Assembly (NCBI GenBank): GCA_964551735.1
Contig: CAZKEF010000026.1
Coordinates: 19,855 to 83,854 of the forward strand
DNA from: DAOUAT01 sp964551735
Lineage (GTDB): Bacteria > Chloroflexota > Anaerolineae > CG2-30-64-16
Reading direction: 5' to 3'
DNA length: 64,000 bases
Part shown: in pieces, positions 10,063 through 17,084 of the stretch
Numbering within the stretch: the stretch's first letter is position 1
How the letters are laid out: every line of letters starts with the position of its first letter
Made by a program: the position numbers and the translations under genes
The notes under the pieces: model-generated
Databases searched by the model: none
Seen by the model: the letters and a program-made list of their open reading frames with translations, nothing else
Told to the model about the DNA's origin: nothing

Positions 10063-10782
10063 ATGACAGAGCAACTGCCTCCGCTGGCTGCGTCGCCCCG
10101 GTCTGCGAAACCGGACGGCGCGCCTGACGGCATGCCAGGGCCGGCCCTGACAGCTGGCTTCTCAGACCAAACCGCTGATTTTGACGCGGCGATCAACTAC
10201 GCGTTGCGCCGGCTGGCGCGCGAGCTGCCGCCGATCCTGACGTATCACAACTTTTGGCACACCGTCGCAGACGTGCTGCCGGCGGCGCGACGGCTGGCAG
10301 CCCTCAGCGGTGTGAATGGCAGGGACGCGCGGCTGATCGAGGTGGCCGCGGCCTATCACGACATCGGTTTCGTCGTCCAGCCCGGCGATCACGAGCGCAT
10401 CAGCGCCGAGATCGCCGCTGAGACGCTGTCCGGCTTTGGGTTTGCGCCGGAGCAGGTGGTCGCGGTGCAGGGCATGATCCTGGCGACGAAGCTGCCGCAA
10501 TCCCCCCGCACCCCGCTGGAGGAGATCCTGGTGGATGCTGACCTGGATGTGTTAGGGCGAGAGGACGCCCTGTCCCGCAGCGAGGCGTTGCGCGCTGAAT
10601 TCGCGGCCTTGGGGAACCGGATCAGCAAGGATGCCTGGGTGAGCATCCAACTTGCGTTCTATCGGCAGCATCGCTACTTCACGCCGGCCGCGCGCGCGCT
10701 GCGCCATGCGGGCAAGGCGCGCAATATGGCTCTGTTGGCAGCGCTGCTGCCGGTCGGTCAGCCCCCTTCGTCCAACCCGTAG
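10063..10782 (+). CDS. HD-domain metal-dependent phosphohydrolase
   Basis: 239 aa. The pattern His (YHNFWHT, about residue 65) followed by AAAYHDIGF, then EILVDADLDVLG, fits the HD superfamily of small metal-dependent phosphohydrolases, where the His-Asp pair and flanking His/Asp residues bind divalent metal. Family members cleave phosphate esters or nucleotides; the substrate cannot be read from sequence. The start at 10063 lacks a strong ribosome site. The 3' end overlaps the convergent glucokinase gene by 25 bp. It could be cotranscribed with the protease gene, but no functional link is evident. Confidence 0.75.
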   Translation: MTEQLPPLAASPRSAKPDGAPDGMPGPALTAGFSDQTADFDAAINYALRRLARELPPILTYHNFWHTVADVLPAARRLAALSGVNGRDARLIEVAAAYHDIGFVVQPGDHERISAEIAAETLSGFGFAPEQVVAVQGMILATKLPQSPRTPLEEILVDADLDVLGREDALSRSEALRAEFAALGNRISKDAWVSIQLAFYRQHRYFTPAARALRHAGKARNMALLAALLPVGQPPSSNP

Positions 10783-11750
10783 TACGCCGCGCCCAACAGC
10801 GCCACGTGGGGGTTGGTGATCACATAGATGGGGATCTTGGCCAGCCACGCCTGCATGCGGCCCTTGTTGCAGAACGCAGCCATGAAGCGCGGGTGTTGCA
10901 GCGCAGGGATGATGCGCGGGGGGATGCCGCCGCCCAGGTACACCCCGCCGGTCCCCAACACCTTCATCACCAGGTTGCCCGCTTCCGATCCCAGGATCGA
11001 AACAAACCGCGCCAGCGTCTCGGTGCACAGCGCGCACGCCTTTTCCGGGTCCAGCGCGTTTTGCACGATGATCGGGGTGCGATCTTTGGCCGCGGCCAGC
11101 TCAGCCGCCAGCCAGGCCGGCTCAGGCGCGAAACCGGTGTCCCGCAGGTAGCCGTAGATGTTGGGGATGCCGATGCCGGAGCAGACGCGCTCGTAGCTGA
11201 CATGATGGCCGAGCTTATCGAACAGGTAGCTTACCAGGTCGATCTCGTCGCGGGTAGCCGGCGCGAAGTCGGTGTGGCCGCCCTCTGACGCGTGCGCGCG
11301 ATAGCGGCTGCCTTCCCAGGTCAGGAACGCCTCACCCAGGCCGGTGCCGGGCGCGATGACCGCGATGGTGCCGCCTGGCGCTGCCTGGCCCGGGTTAAGT
11401 GTGAACAGGTCCTCAGGTCGCAGCCGCGGCACCGCGCAGCCGATAGCCTGCAAGTCGTTGATCAGTTGCACTGTGGTCAGACGCAACTCATCCCGGAGAT
11501 GGCCTTGATCGATGATCCAGGGCAGGTTGGTGGCGACGACGCGGCCCTCCACCACCGGGCCGGCCACACCGAAACTGGCGCTGCTGATCGTGGCGTCGGT
11601 TTGGGCCAGGAAAGCACGGATCACCGCCTCCAGGCTGTCGTAGTTGCGGCTGGGGAAGCTGGCCTCGGCTACAGCCGCGCGCGGCCCGATCTCAGGGTCA
11701 ATAATCGCCAGGCGGGTCTTGGTGCCGCCGATATCGCCAGCTAACAGCAT
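10758..11750 (-). CDS. glk: Glucokinase
   Basis: 330 aa. ATP-dependent glucokinase of the ROK/hexokinase-like Glk type, converting glucose to glucose-6-phosphate in the cytoplasm. The N-terminus MLLAGDIGGTKTRLAI holds the phosphate-1 motif DxGGTxxR, and VIAPGTGLGEAFL and FGVAGPV are further Glk motifs. The start is the ATG at 11750, with GGAGG seven bases upstream; an in-frame TTG six bases earlier is too close to that site. The length is close to the roughly 320 aa usual for the family. It could phosphorylate glucose released by the GH63 and GH3 enzymes encoded elsewhere in the window; that link is inferred. Confidence 0.9.
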   Translation of the reverse strand: MLLAGDIGGTKTRLAIIDPEIGPRAAVAEASFPSRNYDSLEAVIRAFLAQTDATISSASFGVAGPVVEGRVVATNLPWIIDQGHLRDELRLTTVQLINDLQAIGCAVPRLRPEDLFTLNPGQAAPGGTIAVIAPGTGLGEAFLTWEGSRYRAHASEGGHTDFAPATRDEIDLVSYLFDKLGHHVSYERVCSGIGIPNIYGYLRDTGFAPEPAWLAAELAAAKDRTPIIVQNALDPEKACALCTETLARFVSILGSEAGNLVMKVLGTGGVYLGGGIPPRIIPALQHPRFMAAFCNKGRMQAWLAKIPIYVITNPHVALLGAAYYGLDEGG

Positions 11751-11792
11751 GGACAAGCCTCCTCAATGGGCAGAGAGTGAACCAACCCCGCC

Positions 11793-11801
11793 ATTCTAGC
11801 A
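11793..11801 (-). promoter_or_regulatory. Extended -10 promoter upstream of glk
   Basis: On the minus strand the sequence reads TGCTAGAAT, an extended -10 element, about 43 bases before the glk ATG. No good -35 is seen. The surrounding 11757-12035 gap (279 bp) shows no ORF of its own. Confidence 0.45.
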
Positions 11802-12035
11802 CAACCTGTTGCAGCCTGGAAAACGTGAGGGCCGAAGACTTTCGCACTCCGCGGCTCACAGGCTGGCGAACTGATCATCTCAGCCGGGTATCGGGCCGTG
11901 CCGCTGGCTATGGCTGAGGCGGATCTTCGGCCATCTCGAACCGTTGGTGGGCGCTGGCGGGCCTTTCGATCGGCGCCAGGTGGCGGCGTTCGCCCAACTC
12001 ATGCGGATCAGTGGCGGAACAACGCCGTCGGGTGC

Positions 12036-14072
12036 TCAGGGCGGCGCGCCTAGCCGTCGCGCCGCCTCCGCGGCATCGCCTTCTGCCACCACCACCAACA
12101 CGTCGCCGGCCTGCAAAACCGTGTCCCCGTGAGGTATCAGCATTTGGCCGCCGCGGCGGATGCTGGCGATCACGGCGTCCCGGGGCCAGGCGACATCCCG
12201 CACACGACGCCTGTCACACGCCGCGCCGGGTTGGATGATGATCTCCGCCACGTTGAGGGCGCTGGTGGCGGCATCCAGCCGGGCCTGGTGCGCGCGGTGG
12301 CGCAGCGCCGCGCGGCGCGTCAGTGCGATATCGTAGGCGCGCACCAGGTCGACGCGGCGCAGCACCCCCAGCAAGCGCCGCGGGTCATCACGCGCGACCA
12401 CGGGCAGCCGGCCCACATCGCGGCCGCTCATCCGGCGCAGCGCAACCCCGATGGTTTCGTCGGGATAGGTCACCAGCAGATCGCGCGTACATGCCTCGCC
12501 AACCGTGCTGAGCGTTCCCGTGCCCGTCTGAGCGCGCTCCAGATCCCGCACGGTGAGGACGCCTATCAGGCCGCCGGGCGCGTCAATAACGGGCAGGCCG
12601 TGGTGATGCGTTCTGCTGAAGACCTCCGCGGCTGCATCGAGGGTGTCGTCGGCGGCCAGGACGCGGATATCGCGCGCCATCACTTCGCCCACGGTCAAGC
12701 CTTCCAGGACCTCGACATCGCGGCCGCGCTCCAGGCGGAGGCCTTTGCGCGCCAGGCCGAGGGTGTACACTGAATCGCGGCGCAACGCCTGGGACAGCAG
12801 CATGCTGATCACCACCGCGGCCATTAAGGGCAGGATAATGCGGTAATCGTGGGTCATCTCGAACAGCAGGATGATGGCCGTGAGGGGTGCATGCACCGCG
12901 GCCGCCAGCACAGCCGCCATGCCGACCATGGCATAGGCCGGCGGCGCGATGAGCAGGCGGGGAAACAGCTCCTGGGCCACCGTGCCATAAGCCGCGCCCA
13001 ACGTGGCGCCCAGGAAGAGGGACGGCGCGAAGACGCCGCCGGGGAACCCGCCGCCGATGCTGGCCGCGGTCATGACTAGCTTGGCTGCCAGCAACGCGAT
13101 GAGCAGCAGCACGGTCATGGAGGGCCCGTTAAAGATCGCGTCTATCGTTTCGTAGCCGACCCCGAAGATCTGCGGCAGCCAAACGCCGATGATGCCGACG
13201 GCCAGCCCAGCGGTCGCCGGTTTCAGCCACGACGGGATCTGCCAGCGGCGAAACAGATCTTTGGCGTAGTAGAGCGCGCCGATGTACAGGGCTGCCAGCG
13301 GGCCCGCCAGCAGCCCCAATCCCAGGTACAGCGGCAGCTCCGCGGCCGAATGAAACGCGTATTGGGGTACGCGAAACGCGGGCTGCGCGCCCGACACCGA
13401 CTGCGTGAAGACCGCCGAGGTGACTGCGGCCAGCACTACGGCGCCCAATCCACCGCTGCTGCCGATCTCGCCCAGCACGATTTCCAGCGCGAAGAAGACG
13501 CCGGCGATGGGCGCGTTGAAAGCCGCCGCGATGCCGGCAGCCACGCCCGCGGCCACCAGGGTGCGGATCCAGGCATCGGAGAAATGCAGCTTCTGCCCGG
13601 CGAACGAGCCCAGGTTGGCGCCGATCTGCACCGAGGGATCCTCAGGGCCCACCGACGCGCCGCTGCCGATGGAGAGCGCAGCGGCCACGGTCTTCACGGG
13701 CGCCAGACGATATTCCAGCCGGCCGCCGATCAACGCCACGGCCTCCATGATCCCGGCCACGCCGTGGTAACGCTCTTCGCCTACGAACCGATGCCAGAGC
13801 CACCCGACCGCCAGCCCTCCAACGGCCGGCAGCAGGGTCACGGCCCAACGCGCCTCCCCGGCGGACGGTCCCAGGCGCGCCAACGCGCCGCCCAGCCACT
13901 CGAAGATCGCGATGTGCGCCCATTCGATCATCTGTTTGAAGAGCCAGATGCCCACGCCCGCAGCGAGGCCGACGAGCACGGCAGCCGCGCTCAGCAGCAC
14001 CAGGCCGGAGGGCTGCAATCGGGCCAGCCAACGGCGGAAGCTAGGTGAGCCGCGTTGTGAGGAGCGATCCAT
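12036..14072 (-). CDS. ClC-family chloride channel/antiporter with CBS and TrkA-C domains
   Basis: 678 aa from the ATG at 14072 (the ORF extends to 14138, but the extension has no membrane or regulatory feature). About ten hydrophobic segments cover residues 20-430. GSGASVGPEDPSVQIG corresponds to the ClC selectivity loops, with the Glu of GPEDP in the position of the gating glutamate, and GGGFPGGVFAPSLFLGA is the family GxFxP region. Two CBS domains follow (about 445-570; VGEVMARDIRVL and VGEACTRDLLVT). A TrkA-C/RCK-C-like domain ends the protein (IRRGGQMLIPHGDTVLQAGD). It should move Cl- or a similar anion across the membrane, gated by nucleotide or ion binding in the cytoplasmic domains. 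The TrkA-C addition suggests regulation tied to osmotic or potassium status. Confidence 0.88.
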   Translation of the reverse strand: MDRSSQRGSPSFRRWLARLQPSGLVLLSAAAVLVGLAAGVGIWLFKQMIEWAHIAIFEWLGGALARLGPSAGEARWAVTLLPAVGGLAVGWLWHRFVGEERYHGVAGIMEAVALIGGRLEYRLAPVKTVAAALSIGSGASVGPEDPSVQIGANLGSFAGQKLHFSDAWIRTLVAAGVAAGIAAAFNAPIAGVFFALEIVLGEIGSSGGLGAVVLAAVTSAVFTQSVSGAQPAFRVPQYAFHSAAELPLYLGLGLLAGPLAALYIGALYYAKDLFRRWQIPSWLKPATAGLAVGIIGVWLPQIFGVGYETIDAIFNGPSMTVLLLIALLAAKLVMTAASIGGGFPGGVFAPSLFLGATLGAAYGTVAQELFPRLLIAPPAYAMVGMAAVLAAAVHAPLTAIILLFEMTHDYRIILPLMAAVVISMLLSQALRRDSVYTLGLARKGLRLERGRDVEVLEGLTVGEVMARDIRVLAADDTLDAAAEVFSRTHHHGLPVIDAPGGLIGVLTVRDLERAQTGTGTLSTVGEACTRDLLVTYPDETIGVALRRMSGRDVGRLPVVARDDPRRLLGVLRRVDLVRAYDIALTRRAALRHRAHQARLDAATSALNVAEIIIQPGAACDRRRVRDVAWPRDAVIASIRRGGQMLIPHGDTVLQAGDVLVVVAEGDAAEAARRLGAPP

Positions 14073-14134
14073 TAGCCTGATCCTCGCGAAAGGCCGAAAT
14101 GATTGATAGCTTTTCAGCCCATGTTCCAGGCCAA

Positions 14135-14171
14135 GCATCCTGAGCGCAGCGGAGTGCAGTGAAAGGGATGC
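14135..14171. repeat. REP-like hairpin element, ATCCTGAGCG family (copy 1)
   Basis: GCATCCTGAGCGCAGCGGAG followed by a right arm ending GGATGC forms an imperfect inverted repeat between the ClC and DUF389 genes. Related motifs occur at 38130-38155 and 39145-39172. Confidence 0.5.
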
Positions 14172-14195
14172 GTCGCGTGGGCTGAATCGAGACGA

Positions 14196-16589
14196 TCATG
14201 GTTGATTCATCGTCACAAGCCGCAGGTAATCCACAGCAATCCAGCCATCCGGCTTGCCGGGGGCCAGGACATGGGCCCAGGTGCGGCCGCCGGCTTCGGC
14301 GCGTTCGCCCAGCAGGATCACCGGCGTCCCTTCACCGACTGCGCCGATGATCGGCCCGCCGGGCGTGCTGCGCAGGTAGGCCCCCTGGCTGTTCGCGTTG
14401 GCGATTACAGCGAACCCGGGCGTCGGTCGCGGAGTGGGCGTCGCGGTGGCGGTCGGCTCAGGGGTGGCTGTCGCGGTCGGGGTGGCGGTCTCGGTGGCCG
14501 TGGCCGTCGCGGTCGGCGTGAAGGTGGCGGTGGCTGTGGCCGTGGGCGGCGGCAGCGTTGCGGTGGGCGACGCGGTCGCGATCGCGGTCGGGCCGGGCGT
14601 CGCGGTCGGTGTTGGGGTGGGCAGCGGCGTGAAGGTGGGCGGCACGAGCGGATCGAGACGCGTGGCCGGGATCACGTTGAGCAAAAGCGCCACCGGCCGC
14701 TGGATGCGGGTGGCTACTTCTCGCTGAAACGCCAAGACGGTCGCATATGGGTATTGCTCGGGTGAGCGCACGGTCACCGCTAGTTGCAGCGTGCCGTCTG
14801 CGCGCGCTGTTTGCTTCAGCTCCACGAATTCGCTTCCTGGCAGCAGCATAGCCACCTCGTCTCGAACAGCCGTCTGCACGGCGCGATCCAGCCGCACGAC
14901 ACGCAAGGTCTGGGCGGTGAGGAGCGCCAGGATCACCGTGACGACGGCCAGTAGCGCCACGGCGCCGGCGAGACCCTGCCGCAGTACGCTGCGGCGTGCT
15001 TTCTCGCTGGCAGCCGGCGCGAAGCCGAGCAGGAGGAAAACCAGGCCGCCGGACGCCGCGATGGCGATCAGGTTCGTAACGAAGAGCAACAGCGCGCCAC
15101 CCGCAATGTCACCGCTGCCCAGGGCTAACCCGAGCCCCGCCGTGGTCAATGGCGGCACCAGGGCCGCAGCAATGGCGACCCCCGCGAGGCCAGCCGAAAC
15201 CCCTTTGCGACACAAAGCGTAAGCGCCCGCCGCGCCCGAGGCCAACGCGACGCCGAGATCGAGCACGCTCGGCCGGGCGCGGCTCATGATCTCAGGCGTG
15301 GCGGACGCGTCAGGGATCACCAGGCCCGCAAGCGCGCCGATCGCGACCGCCAGGGTCATGCCGCGCAGTGCAGCCCAGGCTGCCGCGCCAAGCAGGCCCG
15401 TGTCGCCCTCGACGACGCCCAGCCCCAAGCCCACGATCGCCGACATAAGCGGCGCCACCAGCATCGCGCCGATGATCACGGCCGGGCTGTTCAGCAGCAG
15501 TCCCAGGGCCGCCAGCACGGCTGCCAGGGCGATCATGACGAAGAAATCCGCGCGCGAGCGTGCTCCTTCACGGATCGTCGCCCGCACCTCGTCCCGTTCG
15601 CTCGCGGTGAGCGTGGGCAGCGCGTCCGTGACCCGTTGCCAGGCGTCACGCAGCAGGCGCGTCAGCACGGGCGCATGGCGTCGCGCGACGATGACCAGCG
15701 CCTGGCTCTCCTCGGCCACGCGCTGGGGCACCTCGCCGAACGCCAATCGGTCAATGAGCGCTTCGCGCGATGTGCCCATGACAACAGCGTCGTAACCGGC
15801 GGCCAACTCGGCCAGGATGGCCTCTGCGGTTCCGTCGCTCACCACGGTTTTGCGCGTCACATTGGCTGCCAGAGCAGCATGACTCAATGTCCGGCGGAAC
15901 TGGCGTTCAGCGGCGGCGAAAACCTGGCTCGGGGAGCGCCCACTCGCCACAACGTGCAGCGCAGTGATGGCGGCGGGCTCGACGCCGCCGGCCAGTTCGC
16001 CGGCCAGACGCGCGGCGAGGGCCGCGTGCGATCCTGCGCCGACCGACACCAGGATCCGCCGCTGCGGGCCGGCCGCGGGCCCGCCCACCACGACCACGTC
16101 ACAGAGCGGGTCCTCCAGGACGGCGGCCAGGGATGTGCTGTGCTGCGGGTTTGTGCCGCGCCACCCCAGGATGACCAGGCTGGCGTGGAGTTCAACCGCC
16201 GCCGCGCGGATCGCATGCCCGACATCTTTGGCCGTGCGCACGATCCAGCCGGCCGGTACAGCAGCCTGCCGCACCACTTCCAACGCGGCAGCCAGCGCGG
16301 GCCACGCCGCCGGATCGGTCTCCGGCGCGGGTTGATCGGGGCCGCGAGCGGCCGCAACGTACAGGATCACCACGCCTGTCCGCCGCGCGGCTGCGATGCG
16401 GGCCGCCACTTCCGCCAGCGTTGCGGCACGCGCGGGGTTCGCTACCGACAGGAGCACAGGACGCTTCACGCCGGGTGGGAGATCGAACGCGACTACCCCT
16501 CCTCTTTTCGAAGTGTAGCGATCGCCCTCTTTGTTCTTTACGAGCAATGCCATCTTGGTGTTCCAGGCTGATCCTGAATTTGGGCGCAC
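14196..16589 (-). CDS. USP-DUF389 membrane protein with Thr/Pro-rich linker and C-terminal SH3 domain
   Basis: 797 aa from a GTG at 16589; an ATG 36 bases inside (16553, MALLVKNKEG) is an equally plausible start. Residues about 40-310 form two USP-like domains (RRTGVVILYVAA; GYDAVVMGTSREALIDRLAFG). Residues 330-570 are a DUF389 membrane domain with about six hydrophobic segments and the family pattern LNSPAVIIGAMLVAPLMSAIVG. Residues about 665-730 are a Thr/Pro/Ala-rich linker, and the last 65 residues an SH3b-like domain (GAYLRSTPGGPIIGAVGEG...DGWIAVDYLRLV). The linker and SH3 domain probably lie outside the membrane. DUF389 proteins are poorly characterised; the USP and SH3 additions suggest a stress sensor linking nucleotide state to the cell wall, which is inference. 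Confidence 0.8.
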   Translation of the reverse strand: MRPNSGSAWNTKMALLVKNKEGDRYTSKRGGVVAFDLPPGVKRPVLLSVANPARAATLAEVAARIAAARRTGVVILYVAAARGPDQPAPETDPAAWPALAAALEVVRQAAVPAGWIVRTAKDVGHAIRAAAVELHASLVILGWRGTNPQHSTSLAAVLEDPLCDVVVVGGPAAGPQRRILVSVGAGSHAALAARLAGELAGGVEPAAITALHVVASGRSPSQVFAAAERQFRRTLSHAALAANVTRKTVVSDGTAEAILAELAAGYDAVVMGTSREALIDRLAFGEVPQRVAEESQALVIVARRHAPVLTRLLRDAWQRVTDALPTLTASERDEVRATIREGARSRADFFVMIALAAVLAALGLLLNSPAVIIGAMLVAPLMSAIVGLGLGVVEGDTGLLGAAAWAALRGMTLAVAIGALAGLVIPDASATPEIMSRARPSVLDLGVALASGAAGAYALCRKGVSAGLAGVAIAAALVPPLTTAGLGLALGSGDIAGGALLLFVTNLIAIAASGGLVFLLLGFAPAASEKARRSVLRQGLAGAVALLAVVTVILALLTAQTLRVVRLDRAVQTAVRDEVAMLLPGSEFVELKQTARADGTLQLAVTVRSPEQYPYATVLAFQREVATRIQRPVALLLNVIPATRLDPLVPPTFTPLPTPTPTATPGPTAIATASPTATLPPPTATATATFTPTATATATETATPTATATPEPTATATPTPRPTPGFAVIANANSQGAYLRSTPGGPIIGAVGEGTPVILLGERAEAGGRTWAHVLAPGKPDGWIAVDYLRLVTMNQP
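14398..14650. repeat. Low-complexity GGTCGC/GGTGGC tract coding for a Thr-Pro-Ala linker
   Basis: Short imperfect hexamer repeats (variants of GTCGCGGT) inside the DUF389 gene encode the TPTPTATPGPT-like linker. The tract is prone to length change by slippage, so the linker length may vary between strains. Confidence 0.7.
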
Positions 16590-16649
16590 TGTAGAAGCCT
16601 GTCAGACGCCACAGACGAACGGCATTATACTACACTGACCCTGTGCTGC

Positions 16650-16662
16650 AATCTGCCAGATT
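16650..16662. repeat. AATCTGCCAGATT palindrome (copy 1 of 4)
   Basis: A perfect arm pair AATCT/AGATT followed by GCGGC. It resembles the three copies at 16983-17059, and lies just upstream of the small-ORF promoter. Confidence 0.55.
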
Positions 16663-16689
16663 GCGGCCTACCATAAGCCAGTAGCTTTG

Positions 16690-16698
16690 TGGTACAAT
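16690..16698 (+). promoter_or_regulatory. Extended -10 promoter for the small ORF
   Basis: TGGTACAAT is an extended -10 (TGN plus TACAAT). Transcription would start near 16705, giving a leader of about 22 bases that contains the AAGGAG ribosome site of the ORF at 16727. Confidence 0.55.
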
Positions 16699-16726
16699 AG
16701 GTCAGACTCTACTTCAAGGAGCACGT

Positions 16727-16885
16727 GTGAAACGTCAGATCTACAGATGGCTGCCGAATCTCCGCAAGCGCCTCCTGATCCAGGTGCAGGAGCTTAGTGG
16801 GGCGGCGCATTGCCAGGTTGACGACCTGGAGCTGGTGAGCCGTCACCTCGTCGATTATCTGACCCAACTATGCTCCCCGCCCTAG
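16727..16885 (+). CDS. Small conserved-looking protein of 52 aa, unknown function
   Basis: A GTG-started ORF encoding MKRQIYRWLPNLRKR at its N-terminus, followed by a Leu/Val-rich segment. It has AAGGAG five bases before the GTG and an extended -10 promoter 29 bases upstream, so expression signals are good for so short an ORF. The N-terminal third is strongly basic and the remainder could form one or two helices (VDDLELVSRHLVDYLTQL). I recognise no family. It stands alone between the divergent DUF389 gene and the APC-USP transporter gene, inside a patch of AATCC/GGATT palindromes. It could be a small nucleic-acid-binding protein, but that is a guess. Confidence 0.5.
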   Translation: MKRQIYRWLPNLRKRLLIQVQELSGAAHCQVDDLELVSRHLVDYLTQLCSPP

Positions 16886-16982
16886 TCCGCCGGGAGAGAG
16901 CGTCATAGCGCGCGATCGCAGCGTTCCGTTCTCCCTATCCCCGCCCGCAGGTAGATCCGACACCTGGCCGAAGGCAGGCCGT

Positions 16983-17059
16983 AATCCACGGGATTGCGGC
17001 ATATATCCTGTAACACAATCCGCCGGATTGTGTCCTCAGCTGCCGTAATCCGCTGGATT
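16983..17059. repeat. Three AATCC-N3-GGATT palindromes upstream of the APC-USP gene
   Basis: Palindromes at 16983-16995 (AATCCACGGGATT), 17017-17029 (AATCCGCCGGATT) and 17047-17059 (AATCCGCTGGATT), with centres about 34 and 30 bp apart. Two are flanked by GTAATCC...GGATTGCGG. The last ends 25 bases before the ATG at 17085. They could be operators for a dimeric regulator or REP-type repeats. The 16886-17084 gap holds nothing else that I can support. Confidence 0.6.
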
Positions 17060-17084
17060 GCGGTACAACCATCGAGATAACACC

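Noticed and set aside
10063..10782. HD-domain protein as the missing glucosyl-phosphoglycerate phosphatase
   Set aside because: Known phosphatases for this step belong to other folds, and the gene is far from the glycoside operon; nothing in its sequence supports the idea.
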